This document shows, piece by piece, positions 42,095-50,968 of a stretch of 64,000 nt of DNA. The notes under the pieces are model-generated. The model saw only the letters and a list, made by a program, of their open reading frames with translations. It made no database searches and was not told the origin of the DNA. Numbering within the stretch: the first letter of the stretch is position 1; each line of letters opens with the position of its first letter. Source of the stretch: Saccharopolyspora_C sp040643635 (GTDB taxonomy: Bacteria; Actinomycetota; Actinomycetes; Mycobacteriales; Pseudonocardiaceae); NCBI RefSeq assembly GCF_040643635.1, contig NZ_JBEYUS010000023.1, positions 16,109-80,108 on the forward strand, read 5' to 3'. Both the position numbers and the translations under genes were made by a program.

Positions 42095-44224
42095 TCAAGC
42101 GACGCGGGCCTCGACACCGCGGGCAGCGCGGACGACTCCGGCGACGGCGTCGGCGGAGAGTTCGTCGAGCCGCAGGCAGGCTCCGCCGAGCGCGGTCGCG
42201 ACCTTGGCGGCGAGGCCGAGCCGCACGACGCCCTGCTCGCAGTCGACGACGACGGAGGCGACGCCGAGCCCGCCGAGCAGCCCGGCCGCGCGCATCGAGT
42301 CCTGCACCGCGCGTTGCGCGCGGACCCGCCCGGTCCCGCCGTCCGTGGCGGGAACGGTGGCCTTCCCGTCGGTGAGCAGCACGAGGAGCGGGCGCCTGCG
42401 CGGGTCGCGGGTGCGTTCGGTGCCGATGACCTGGTGGACCTTGAGCAGGCCGGTGGCGAGCGGGGTGCGGCCGCCGGTGCGCAGGTCGCGCATCCGGGTG
42501 GCGGCGATCTCGACGGAGGAGGTGGGCGGCAGCGCGAGTTCGGCCTGGTCGCCGCGGAAGGTGATGACGCCGACCTTGTCGCGGCGCTGGTAGGCGTCGC
42601 GCAGCAGGGAGAGCACGGCGCCGCTGACGGCGGACATCCGTTCGCGGGCCGCCATCGAGCCGGAGGCGTCGACGGCGAACAGGACGAGGTTGCCTTCGCG
42701 TCCTTCGCGGACGGAGCGCCGCACGTCGTCGCGGTGCAGCACGAGTCCGGGCCCGGTGCGGCCGCGGGAGCGCTGGTGCGGGGCGGCGGCGATCAGGGTG
42801 GCGGGCAGGTGCACGCCATGACCGTCCACTGTGGAGGATCGAACGGTCTGGCCGCTGCGGGAGCGGGCGCGGGACCGCCGCCCGGGGGCGCCTTCGCCGA
42901 CGCCGGGGACTTCGAGCAGCCGGGCGCGGAACGCGGGTGCGGGCGCGGCCGGGGGCTTGTTCGCCGGGGCCTGGCCGGGGCCGTCCTCGCGCCGGGAGCC
43001 GCCGTCGCCGTTCGGCGCGGGCGAGTCCGGCGGAGTGGGGGCTTCGCCGCCGCCGGGCCCGTCGGGGCCGTCGTCCGGTCCGCCGTCGGGCGCGCCACCG
43101 CCGCCTCCGCCGGGGCCGTCGTCGGGGCCGTCCGGCGGTTCCTCGCCGGAGTCCTGGTCCGCGCCGGAGTCCTGGCCGTCCGCGGGTTCCTGCTCGGCGT
43201 GCTGGGCGGCGTCTTCGAGGGCCTGCTGCAACTGGTCCTCTTCGACGCCGGGCTCGTCGAACGGGTCGCGGCGGCGCCGGTGCGGCAGCGCGAGCCGGGC
43301 CGCGGCTTCGACATCGGCCTCGGCGACCTCGTCGGTGCCGCGCCACGCGGCGTGCGCCACGGCGGTGCGGGCGAGCACCAGATCGGCGCGCATCCCGTCC
43401 ACGTCGAAAGCGGCGCACAGCGCGGAGATCCGGCGCAGTTCGGCGTCGGGCAGCCGCACCGATTCGACGCGGGAGCGGGCGTCGGCGATGCGGCGGGCGA
43501 GCGCGGCGTCCTCGGCGGCCCACTGCTCGGCGAAGCCAGCCGGGTCCGCTTCGAAGGCGAGCCGCCTGCGCACCACCTCGGTGCGGGTGGTGACGTCGCG
43601 GGAGGCGGCGACCTGCACGGTCAGCCCGAACCGGTCGAGCAGCTGCGGGCGCAGCTCGCCCTCTTCCGGGTTCATGGTGCCGACGAGCAGGAAGGAGGCG
43701 GCATGCGTCACCGACACGCCTTCCCGCTCCACGTGCGCGCGCCCCATCGCGGCGGCGTCCAGCAGCAGGTCCACCAGGTGGTCGTGCAGCAGGTTGACCT
43801 CGTCGACGTAGAGCACGCCGCGGTGCGCGGCGGCCAGCAGCCCGGGCTGGTAGGCGCTGACGCCTTCGGTCAGCGCGCGTTCGAGGTCGAGGGAACCGAC
43901 GAGCCGGTCTTCGGTGGCGCCGACCGGGAGTTCCACGAGTTCCGCGGGCCGGGTGGTCCCGGAGACCTCGGCGTGCGGCCCGTCCGGGCACTGCGGGTCG
44001 GGCCGCCGCGGCTCGCAGCCGAAGCGGCAGCCGGGCACGACGTCCAGCGCGGGCAGCAGCGATGCGAGGGCGCGCACCACCGTCGACTTCGCGGTGCCCT
44101 TCTCCCCCCGCACCAGCACGCCGCCGATGCGCGGGTGCACCGCGTTGAGCAGCAGCGCCAGCCGCATGTCGTCGTGCCCGACCACGGCCGTGAACGGGAA
44201 CCGCGGGCTCGCGGGAGCAGTCAT
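42095..44224 (-). CDS. chlID: Cobaltochelatase ATPase subunit, ChlI-ChlD fusion (CobST-like)
   Basis: A 709-residue magnesium-chelatase-like protein that joins the AAA+ (I) and von Willebrand A (D) subunits and drives CobN. The Walker A motif is VRGEKGTAKSTVVRAL near 38-53, Walker B GVLYVDEVNLLHDHL, and GTMNPEEGELRPQLLDRFG is the sensor region. A Pro/Gly/Asp-rich linker spans about 340-440. The VWA domain has the MIDAS FAVDASGSMAARERM near 521 and LVLLTDGKATVP. It sits behind a cobalamin riboswitch. No separate CobS/CobT is seen, so this is the likely partner of CobN; a role in magnesium chelation is unlikely. Confidence 0.93.
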   Translation of the reverse strand: MTAPASPRFPFTAVVGHDDMRLALLLNAVHPRIGGVLVRGEKGTAKSTVVRALASLLPALDVVPGCRFGCEPRRPDPQCPDGPHAEVSGTTRPAELVELPVGATEDRLVGSLDLERALTEGVSAYQPGLLAAAHRGVLYVDEVNLLHDHLVDLLLDAAAMGRAHVEREGVSVTHAASFLLVGTMNPEEGELRPQLLDRFGLTVQVAASRDVTTRTEVVRRRLAFEADPAGFAEQWAAEDAALARRIADARSRVESVRLPDAELRRISALCAAFDVDGMRADLVLARTAVAHAAWRGTDEVAEADVEAAARLALPHRRRRDPFDEPGVEEDQLQQALEDAAQHAEQEPADGQDSGADQDSGEEPPDGPDDGPGGGGGGAPDGGPDDGPDGPGGGEAPTPPDSPAPNGDGGSRREDGPGQAPANKPPAAPAPAFRARLLEVPGVGEGAPGRRSRARSRSGQTVRSSTVDGHGVHLPATLIAAAPHQRSRGRTGPGLVLHRDDVRRSVREGREGNLVLFAVDASGSMAARERMSAVSGAVLSLLRDAYQRRDKVGVITFRGDQAELALPPTSSVEIAATRMRDLRTGGRTPLATGLLKVHQVIGTERTRDPRRRPLLVLLTDGKATVPATDGGTGRVRAQRAVQDSMRAAGLLGGLGVASVVVDCEQGVVRLGLAAKVATALGGACLRLDELSADAVAGVVRAARGVEARVA

Positions 44225-44274
44225 GCCAGGTGTTCCTTCCTCGGGTCTCGGACGCCCCGATGTCGGCTGGGCCT

Positions 44275-44430
44275 GGGCGAGGCAGTGTCCTGGCTCCCGG
44301 ATCAGCGCGGAACTCCGGCCTTCCCAGGCGGCGCCCGGTGGCTCGCGGGGGAGATCCGCTCCCCGGTCACAGTGGCGCCGACCGCACCGGATTCACACCG
44401 GTTTCCTGACCTGCCCTGGCTGGGACCAGC
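44275..44430 (-). promoter_or_regulatory. Cobalamin riboswitch upstream of chlID
   Basis: On the minus strand the aptamer reads CAGGTCAGGAAACCGGTGTGAATCCGG-type start, GCGCCACTGTGACCGGGGAG (about 44355-44378), CTGGGAAGGCCGG, and the B12 box GGGAGCCAGGACACTGCC (about 44282-44299). The chlID ATG follows about 50 nt later, after GAGGAAGGAACACC. The order and spacing match the riboswitch before cobN. No leader peptide is present here. Confidence 0.93.
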
Positions 44431-44477
44431 GAGCATCGTCGCATCCCCGCGACGGGCGAGGAACCGCCGCGGCTCGC

Positions 44478-44951
44478 TCAGCGCAGCGAGCCGGGGTATC
44501 GGTGCATGTCGACGTGCGGGATGCCGTCTTCGAGATACTCCTCACCCGAGGGTTCGAAGCCGAATCCGCGGTAGAACTCCAGCGCGTAGGTCTGGGCGGA
44601 GAGCACGGCGGGGGCGCGCTGGATCTCGGCGAGCGCGGCGCGCATCAGCTTGCGCCCGAGGCCGAGTCCGCGGGCGTCCTTGGCGGTGGCGACGCGGCCG
44701 ATGCGGAAGGTGCCGTCGGGGTCTTCGAGCAGGCGCAGGTAGCCGAGCACGTACCCGTCGGCGGAGTCGATCCAGAAGTGCCTGGTGGTGGTCTCCAGGT
44801 CCCGGCCGTCCAGTTCCGGGTAGGCGCACTGCTGCTCGACCACGAACACGTCCACGCGCAAGCGGAGCATGCGGTAGAAGTCCTCGGCGTCGAGGTCGGC
44901 CGTGTAGGCGCGGTGGACGGCGGTGGCGAGCGGTTGCAGGGTCACCCCCAC
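44478..44951 (-). CDS. GNAT acetyltransferase, ElaA-like
   Basis: A 157-residue GCN5-related N-acetyltransferase of the ElaA type: DFYRMLRLRVDVFVVEQQCAYPELDGRDLE, HFWIDSADGYVLGYLRLL, then the acetyl-CoA motif IGRVATAKDARGLGLGRKLM (about 83-102), with AQTYALEFYRGFGFEPSGEEYLEDGIPHVDM at the end. Its substrate is unknown. It lies just upstream of the chlID riboswitch on the same strand, with no clear link to B12. Confidence 0.92.
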   Translation of the reverse strand: MGVTLQPLATAVHRAYTADLDAEDFYRMLRLRVDVFVVEQQCAYPELDGRDLETTTRHFWIDSADGYVLGYLRLLEDPDGTFRIGRVATAKDARGLGLGRKLMRAALAEIQRAPAVLSAQTYALEFYRGFGFEPSGEEYLEDGIPHVDMHRYPGSLR

Positions 44952-45133
44952 GGGATATCACATTCCGGCTACGACACCCGGGGTCACCTGCGGTGGAAGT
45001 AGCGCACACCACGTCCCGCGGGACCGGGCGCGCGAGCCTCGGGGCAGGTCGGTGCTGCGCACGGCTACCCGCGCACCGCCGCGGCGCGAACCCCGGGTGG
45101 CGCCGACCCGTCCCGCGGTGCGGGACGGCGGGT

Positions 45134-45913
45134 TCAGAGCCGCGCGGCGACGTCGTCGGCGACCCCGGAGATCCGGGTGTACACGCCGGGCGTGCCGGGC
45201 CGTCCGCAGCCGGTGCCGTAGGAGACGACGCCGATCAGCCTGCCGTCGGCGACGAGCGGCCCGCCGGAGTCCCCGGCGCACGCGTCCCGGCCCCCTTCGG
45301 GCGGGCCCGCGCAGACCCGCGTCCCCGGTTCGTAATCGGGGTAGGCGGCGCGGCAGTCCGCGTCCGAGCTGATCGGCACGTCGGCCGAGCGCAACGTCGC
45401 CGAGGTGGGCCCGGTCTCGGTGGTGTAGCCCCAGCCGTAAACGCGCGCCGGGGTGCCGGGCCGGTAGCGGGCGGTCTCATCGGCGCCGACCATCGGCAGC
45501 ACCTCGTCCGGCACGGGCGCGGCCAGGGTCAGCACCGCCACGTCGTGCCCGCCCGTCACGCCGCGGAATTCGGGGTGCACCCACACGTCGTCGACGGGCG
45601 TGTCGGCGCCGCCGGTGGTGCGCAGGTCGGTGCGGCCGGTGACCGCGCGCAGGTCGGCGGCGTCGCGGCTGTCGACGCAGTGCGCGGCGGTGACGACCTT
45701 GATCTCGGTGACCAGGGTGCCGCCGCAGAACTGGCGCCCGCCCTGGTCGGTGAGCGCCACCGCCCACGGCGCGGCGTGCTCGTCGGCGCCGCCGAGCACG
45801 CGTTCCTGCGCGGGGTCGGCGGCGGCCGGGGCGGCGAGCGCGGCGGTGGCCGCGGTGGCGACGGCCGCGCTCCCGGCGGCGATCCGGGCGAGCGGGCGGG
45901 ATCGGTCGGGCAC
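45134..45913 (-). CDS. Secreted trypsin-like serine protease
   Basis: A 259-residue S1-family protease. The GTG has AGGGAG upstream and starts a signal peptide (VPDRSRPLARIAAGSAAVATAATAAL). A short propeptide ends before RVLGGADEHAAPWAVALT. The catalytic triad is His in VTAAHCVD, Asp in GGHDVAVLTL and Ser in CAGDSGGPLVADG; an Asp six residues before the Ser (RDACAGDSGG) predicts trypsin-like Lys/Arg specificity. Cys pairs match the fold. A second such protease is encoded at 47057-47890. Confidence 0.93.
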   Translation of the reverse strand: MPDRSRPLARIAAGSAAVATAATAALAAPAAADPAQERVLGGADEHAAPWAVALTDQGGRQFCGGTLVTEIKVVTAAHCVDSRDAADLRAVTGRTDLRTTGGADTPVDDVWVHPEFRGVTGGHDVAVLTLAAPVPDEVLPMVGADETARYRPGTPARVYGWGYTTETGPTSATLRSADVPISSDADCRAAYPDYEPGTRVCAGPPEGGRDACAGDSGGPLVADGRLIGVVSYGTGCGRPGTPGVYTRISGVADDVAARL

Positions 45914-46216
45914 GGCGGCTCCCTGGACGTGCGGCGGCGTTCGGCGGCACACGGTAGCGGTCCGATCACCGGCGGCTGACGAGGGCGAGCTCACACCAGG
46001 TGTTGATAATTTTTCGTTAAGATGGACTTCGGCGGGAAAAAATTCGGATCACTGCTTCGGCGAAGCCGGTTCGTCCCGTCCGTTCAGTTCAGATCTTCGG
46101 TGACCGCGACGACGCGGACCCGAGATCACCCCCGATCCGGTGAAACCTCGACCGGTGGGCCGCGCGCTCACCGGCGCCGTCGCGCGCGCGTCGACCAGGC
46201 AAGGAGCGAACTCGTC
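45914..46216. other. Divergent intergenic region with an AT-rich core
   Basis: 303 bp between the protease and lysE-like starts. A short AT-rich stretch (45998-46053, TTGATAATTTTTCGTTAAG and GGGAAAAAATTCGG) stands out against the roughly 70 percent GC background and probably holds the promoters. No gene is supported here. Confidence 0.4.
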
Positions 46217-46843
46217 ATGCTGCTGGACTTCACGACCCTGCCGGCGTTCCTGCTCGCCAGTGCAGTGGTGGTGCTGACGCCCGGGGTGGACGCGTTCCTG
46301 ATCCTGCGGATCTCGCTGCGCCAGGGCATCGGCCCCGGGCTGCGGGCGCTGGCCGGCATCCACACGGCGAGCGTCCTGCAGGTGGCGCTGGTGATCTGCG
46401 GGCTCGGCGCGGTGATCACCAGCCACCCTGCGGTGCTGGCGACGCTGAAGTGGGCCGGCGCCGCGTACCTGGTCTACCTGGCGGCGATGATCGTGCGCGG
46501 GTTGTGGCTCACCCGCGCCGAGACCGGCGACGGGCTCTCCGGCGGGGCCACCACGAGCCGCCCGTACCTCCAGGGCCTGCTCAGCAACATCACCAACCCG
46601 AAGATGCTGCTGTTCAGCCTCGCGTTCCTGCCGCAGTTCGTCGGTTCCGCGGCGAACCCCACGCTGCAGCTGGTGCTGCTGGGCGCGGTCTTCCTGGTGC
46701 TGGCCGCGATCTGGGAGGTCACCATCGTGCTGGGTGCGGCCCGCATCGCCGACCGGCTGCGCCGCCCGCGCTTCGCCCGCTCCCTCGACATGATCAGCGC
46801 AGCGGCGTTCCTCACCATCTCCGCAGGCCTCGTAGCAGCCTGA
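46217..46843 (+). CDS. LysE/RhtB-family amino-acid exporter
   Basis: A 208-residue inner-membrane protein with about six hydrophobic segments. The family signature LTPGVDAFLILRISLRQGIGPGLRALAGI lies near 20-48. VALVICGLGAVI, WAGAAYLVYLAAMIVRGLWL, GLLSNITNPKMLLFSLAFLPQFV (near 131-153) and two C-terminal spans complete it. Such proteins export amino acids or homoserine lactone-like compounds with the proton gradient. The ATG has AAGGAG 10 nt upstream. It is a single gene followed by palindromic repeat C. Confidence 0.92.
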   Translation: MLLDFTTLPAFLLASAVVVLTPGVDAFLILRISLRQGIGPGLRALAGIHTASVLQVALVICGLGAVITSHPAVLATLKWAGAAYLVYLAAMIVRGLWLTRAETGDGLSGGATTSRPYLQGLLSNITNPKMLLFSLAFLPQFVGSAANPTLQLVLLGAVFLVLAAIWEVTIVLGAARIADRLRRPRFARSLDMISAAAFLTISAGLVAA

Positions 46844-46873
46844 CCCCGCCCGGCGGGCCTTACCGATTTCCGG

Positions 46874-47026
46874 TCAGCGGCGAAGCCGCTGAGCAGCGAC
46901 CACGCACGCAGCAGGACCACCCGCGGGTTCTCAGCGGCGTTCTCGCGAGGACAGCGTTTTCGCCTGTGGCGGAGCCACCGGTGAAAACGATCCCGCAGCG
47001 AGAACGCCGCTGAGGTTCCGCCACCC
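46874..47026 (+). repeat. Dispersed palindromic element, copy C
   Basis: Same layout and orientation as copy B. The hairpin TCAGCGGCGAAGCCGCTGA starts it. The arms are CTCAGCGGCGTTCTCGC (46930-46946) and GCGAGAACGCCGCTGAG (46998-47014), perfectly paired but different in sequence from those of copies A and B. The inner hairpin is GTGGCGGAGCCAC and the end motif GAGGTTCCGCCACCCG. It fills the convergent gap between lysE and the second protease. Confidence 0.88.
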
Positions 47027-47056
47027 GTGCCACCGAGCAAAAGGAGCCCGGGGAGC

Positions 47057-47890
47057 TCAGCGGAGCTGGGCTTGGACTTCGTTGTGGTAGGCGCCTAGGC
47101 GGGTGTACACCCCGGGCTGGCCGGGACGCGCGCAGCCGTTGCCCCAGGACACGATGCCGATCAGTTTGTCCCCGGCGACGAGCGGCCCGCCCGAGTCGCC
47201 CTGGCAGCTGTCCTCGCCGCCCTGCGGGAGTCCGGCGCAGACCTGTCCGCGCGGGTCGTACTGCCCGCCGTAGGCCTGGCTGCAGTCCTGGTCGGTGGTG
47301 ATCGGCGGGTGCGCCTGGCGCAGCGTGCTGGACGGCGCACCGCCCTCCGTGGTGGTCCCCCAGCCCAGGACGGTGGTCGGTCCGCCCGGCCGGTACTCCG
47401 GCAGGTCACCGGCGGTGGCGATCGGCAGCGGGGTTTCGCCGAGGTCGCCGTCGAGGGTGAGCACGGCGACGTCGGCGCCGCTGCTGGCGTTCTGGAAGTC
47501 GGGGTGCACCCACACGTCGCGCACGGGGGTCTCGGTGCCGTCGTCGCTGCCCTTGTCGTCGCGCCCGGACACGACGGTGATCTCCGGCGGCGCGCCCCCG
47601 GTGACGCAGTGCGCGGCGGTGATCACCTTGTTCGCGGCCGCGATCGTGCCGCCGCAGAACTGGTTGCCCGCGGCGTCGGTGAGGTACACGACCCACGGGT
47701 ACTCGGCGGTGCTGGCGTACTCGCCGCCGACGATCCGGCTGCTGATCGGCGCGGCGGGCTGTTCGTCGGCGGCCGCGGCGGTGGTCCCGGCCCCGGCGGG
47801 GGTCGTGATCGCGACGGTGGCCAGCGCGGCCGCGGTGAGTGTTCCGGGTACCGACCACCACCGGGTGTGGGTGCGCCGTGTGCGTGTCAT
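47057..47890 (-). CDS. Secreted trypsin-like serine protease, second copy
   Basis: A 277-residue S1 protease from the ATG at 47890 (GGAG 9 nt upstream; another in-frame ATG lies 15 bp further up). The signal peptide MTRTRRTHTRWWSVPGTLTA leads to an Ala/Thr-rich pro-region, with mature start at RIVGGEYASTAEYPWVVYL. The triad is His in ITAAHCVTG, Asp in SGADVAVLTL and Ser in CQGDSGGPLVAG, with Asp in EDSCQGDSGG giving Lys/Arg preference. It is homologous to the protease at 45134-45913 throughout. It probably acts outside the cell. Confidence 0.93.
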   Translation of the reverse strand: MTRTRRTHTRWWSVPGTLTAAALATVAITTPAGAGTTAAAADEQPAAPISSRIVGGEYASTAEYPWVVYLTDAAGNQFCGGTIAAANKVITAAHCVTGGAPPEITVVSGRDDKGSDDGTETPVRDVWVHPDFQNASSGADVAVLTLDGDLGETPLPIATAGDLPEYRPGGPTTVLGWGTTTEGGAPSSTLRQAHPPITTDQDCSQAYGGQYDPRGQVCAGLPQGGEDSCQGDSGGPLVAGDKLIGIVSWGNGCARPGQPGVYTRLGAYHNEVQAQLR

Positions 47891-48064
47891 CCCGCTGCTC
47901 TCCATCCCCCGGAGCCCGTGCGGCGCGGTCGGGGTGACCGGCCCGCCTCCGGCTCGTGCCAGTGTCGCGGAGGGAGCCGATCACGGCCCGGTCATCGTCC
48001 ACAACGGCCGAACGTCGTTACCTGATCAGGTGATATATCGGGGAAAAACCGCTCGTCGGGATCA

Positions 48065-49939
48065 TCACAGAACGTCCATTTCGGACAGTTGGACGGGGAG
48101 TACCGGCCGGTCCTTGCGCAGCCTGCGGGCCACGGCCGCGACCCACTCCAGGAGTTCCGCCGGATCACCCGTCACTCCTTCGGCACCCATCGCCTTCGCC
48201 CGCCGCAACCGGTTCGGAGTCACCCGGGCGACGTAGAAGATCACCGGACCGGCGTAGTCCCCGGCGTGCCGCAGCGCCTGCATCTCGTCCAGCCCCGCGT
48301 ACTCGTCGTCGGCGCGCGTGATGTCCGAGACGATCAGCTCGGGTTCGAAGTTCCGGAGAGCGGCGCGGACGCCGTCCAGATCGGCGGCGAACTCGACGGT
48401 GGCGCCGCGGGCGGTGAGCAGTTCCGCCTGCCGGGCCATCCCGCCGGATTCGACCGCCGCGTCGTCCGCCCACAGCACGCGCAGACCACCGAGATCGGGA
48501 GCAGGACGTGGGTCGATCCGCTCCGCCGTACGGTGGAGCACCACGTCCCGCACCGCACCGAACTGCACGCCGAGGGAAGCGTCGCCCACGATTTCGTTGA
48601 GATCCCCGCGGTCCGCACGGTCACCGCTGCCAGTACCGGAGCTCCACGACCGCGCCACGCCCGCCCGCAGCCACTGGTATCCCTCGTCCTCCCCCAATTC
48701 CTGCACCAGCGCCAGGAAATCCCGGTCCCCCGCCAGCCCCGGGTACTGCACCGGCAGCTCCTGCTCCAGCCGCTCCACCGCCGCCGACCAGTCCTGCGGC
48801 CCGCCGCCCGCGCCCGGCACCGGCACGCCGAGGGAGGTGAACGGCGCCCGGTCGGCGGGGACGCCGCCGCGCCGCACCTCGTCGCGGACGGCGGCGTAGC
48901 CGAGGAACTCCGGTACCGGGTCCCGCCCGTCCGGCCAGGCCAGCAGCTGGTGGAAGTCCGGGTAGAAGTGCTGCAGCAGGATGATCCGCAGCAGCACCGC
49001 GGGCCCGATCTCCCGCCAACGCCGGTCGAGGTGGTACTCCAGCACGAACCCGTTGAGCAGCCGCTTGATCCGCCGCGGATTCCGCTTGGCCCGCAGCACC
49101 AGCAGCGCGGTGAGCTGCTCGCCGAACAGCTCGCTGGTGCCCGCCCGCCGCAGGTAGCCCTCGACGAGCCGCCGCGCGCACTCCCGGTCCGGCACCGGCG
49201 CCCGGTAGTTGACCTGGACGATCTTCTCCAGGTACTCGGCAGCCTGCGCGCTGGCACCGTCGCCGCGCAGGTTCCGGGACAGCGCCCCCTGGTCGCAGCC
49301 GATCACGAACACCAGGCCGGGCACGTCCAGGTACAGCTTGATCGCCTCGCATACGGTGAGCACGACCTGCGCCGAGCAGCGGTCCAGGTCGTCGACGAAG
49401 ATCACGAGCTGCCTGCCGTCGGGGCCGCCGTCGCGGACCCATTCGCGCGCCATCTCCCGGACGGCGTCGCGGATCTCGTCGCGGGACTTGGCGTCGGCGG
49501 ACAGCTGCTCCCACACCGCGTCCACGATCCGGCGCAGCCCGACGAGACCCAGCATCAGCGCGAGCGCCAGCCGCCCGGCGCGCACGGCACCGCGCCGCCG
49601 CGCGAGCCGGTGGTAGGAGCGCCGCACCACGTTGCGGTCGAAGCGCAGCAGCACCGATTTGATGAGCACTTCCAGCGCGTCCGGCCCGGAGGTCCAGGCG
49701 TTGAACCAGGCGGTGGGCACGCCGTCGGTCTCCAGCCTGGTCCGCATCAGCCGCATCAGGCTGCTCTTGCCCATGCCCCAGCCCGCGTCGATGGCGACGG
49801 TGAACGGGGCGGACGCGCGGGACCCGGTGATCAGCGCGACGAGGGCGGCGGCGGTGTCCGCGACGCCGAGGAGGTCCTCGTCCGCGCGCTCGACGGGTTC
49901 GTCGCCGAGGACCGCGAACTCGGTCGGTGCTCGCTGCAT
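48065..49939 (-). CDS. KAP-family P-loop NTPase with a C-terminal receiver-like domain
   Basis: A 624-residue protein. The KAP NTPase part has Walker A AGWGMGKSSLMRLM (53-65), FNAWTSGPDALEVLIKSV, Walker B LVIFVDDLDRCSAQVV near 181 and the downstream FVIGCDQGALSRNL and NPRRIKRLLNGFVLEYHLD. Only one weak hydrophobic stretch (LALALMLGLVGL) lies between Walker A and B, where KAP proteins often have membrane pairs. From about 481 on, LRVLWADDAAVESGG, ELIVSDITRADDEYAG, VIFYVARVTPNRLRRAKAMGAEGV looks like a response-regulator receiver with its phospho-Asp in VSDI. KAP proteins include the phage-excluding PifA. No obvious partner gene is adjacent. Confidence 0.85.
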   Translation of the reverse strand: MQRAPTEFAVLGDEPVERADEDLLGVADTAAALVALITGSRASAPFTVAIDAGWGMGKSSLMRLMRTRLETDGVPTAWFNAWTSGPDALEVLIKSVLLRFDRNVVRRSYHRLARRRGAVRAGRLALALMLGLVGLRRIVDAVWEQLSADAKSRDEIRDAVREMAREWVRDGGPDGRQLVIFVDDLDRCSAQVVLTVCEAIKLYLDVPGLVFVIGCDQGALSRNLRGDGASAQAAEYLEKIVQVNYRAPVPDRECARRLVEGYLRRAGTSELFGEQLTALLVLRAKRNPRRIKRLLNGFVLEYHLDRRWREIGPAVLLRIILLQHFYPDFHQLLAWPDGRDPVPEFLGYAAVRDEVRRGGVPADRAPFTSLGVPVPGAGGGPQDWSAAVERLEQELPVQYPGLAGDRDFLALVQELGEDEGYQWLRAGVARSWSSGTGSGDRADRGDLNEIVGDASLGVQFGAVRDVVLHRTAERIDPRPAPDLGGLRVLWADDAAVESGGMARQAELLTARGATVEFAADLDGVRAALRNFEPELIVSDITRADDEYAGLDEMQALRHAGDYAGPVIFYVARVTPNRLRRAKAMGAEGVTGDPAELLEWVAAVARRLRKDRPVLPVQLSEMDVL

Positions 49940-50122
49940 CTGCTCCCCCGGTGGTCATCGGCTCGTGGACCCGGGGAGCCTGGCAGAGCGGCGGCGCGGC
50001 CGGTCGCGATCCGGCTGCGCGCACCCGGAAGCACCAGCGAAGATCAACGCGCGGTGACGGCCGGTGCGGCGCGACCCGCGCGCACCACCCGGGCCGCCGA
50101 CGACCGAACGGGCGAGGCGCGA

Positions 50123-50968
50123 TCAGTGCTCGGTGAGGACCTCGCGGATCAGGTCGCCCGCCGCGTCCGGGGTGTGCGCCAGGCGGACGATGTCCCGCAG
50201 CACCTCCCGGTAGGAGCTCACGACCCGCTCGGAATCCAGGAATGCCGGCGCGTGCTGGTTCTCCACGTACACCATGTCCGGTTCGCCGTCATATTCCAGA
50301 AGAAGAAATGACCCCTGCAATCCCGGATAGGCCCCCACGGAACGGGGGACCACTCGCAGGCAGACGTGGTCGGATTCCATCATCACCAGCAGGTGCAGCA
50401 GCTGCCGCTTCATCACTCCCGGCCCGCCGATCGGGCGCCGCAACGCGGATTCCTCCAGCACCGCGTGGAACAACGGCGCCCGGGATCGGCTCAGAATGAT
50501 CTGCCGCGCCATCCGGGTCGCGATCAGTTCGTCCAGTTCGTCCTCGCAACGTCCGGGTTCCATCCCCGAGATGACGGCCCGCGCGTATTCCGCGGTCTGC
50601 AGCAGGCCGGGGATCAGCATCGGTTCGAAACTGTGCATCCGGACCGCTTTGCTCTCGTAGTCGAGGAAATCCCGCCAGCGGGCCGGGGCCGCGGACGGCC
50701 GCTGCCACCAGGCGGAGCGGCCCGCGTTGCGCGCCAGCTCCACCAGCGACGCGCGCTCCCGCTCCCCCACCTGGTAGAGCCGCAGCAGCGCGGTGACGTC
50801 ATCGAGCTGCACCCCGCTGGCCCCGGTCTCGATCCGACTGATCTTGCTGCCCGAGACGCCCAGCCGGGCACCTGCCGCCGTGCAGCTGAGCCCGGCGCGC
50901 TCGCGGTGGCGGCGGAGTTCCGCGGCCACCTGGCGCGACCGGACGGAAGTGTGGCGATTTCCCGGCAT
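50123..50968 (-). CDS. XRE-family regulator with DUF5753, third copy (no DUF397 partner)
   Basis: A 281-residue protein. The ATG at 50968 (GGGGGA about 10 nt upstream) is chosen; in-frame ATGs up to 51088 exist. The HTH covers AELRRHRERAGLSCTAAGARLGVSGSKISRIETGASG. DUF5753 shows FEPMLIPGLLQTAEYARAVISG, RMARQIILSR, AVLEESALRRPIGGPGVMKRQLLHL, LRVVPRSVGAYPG and VVSSYREVLRDIVRLA. Unlike the other two copies in this window, no DUF397 gene lies beside it. It is upstream of, and on the same strand as, the KAP gene. Confidence 0.92.
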   Translation of the reverse strand: MPGNRHTSVRSRQVAAELRRHRERAGLSCTAAGARLGVSGSKISRIETGASGVQLDDVTALLRLYQVGERERASLVELARNAGRSAWWQRPSAAPARWRDFLDYESKAVRMHSFEPMLIPGLLQTAEYARAVISGMEPGRCEDELDELIATRMARQIILSRSRAPLFHAVLEESALRRPIGGPGVMKRQLLHLLVMMESDHVCLRVVPRSVGAYPGLQGSFLLLEYDGEPDMVYVENQHAPAFLDSERVVSSYREVLRDIVRLAHTPDAAGDLIREVLTEH

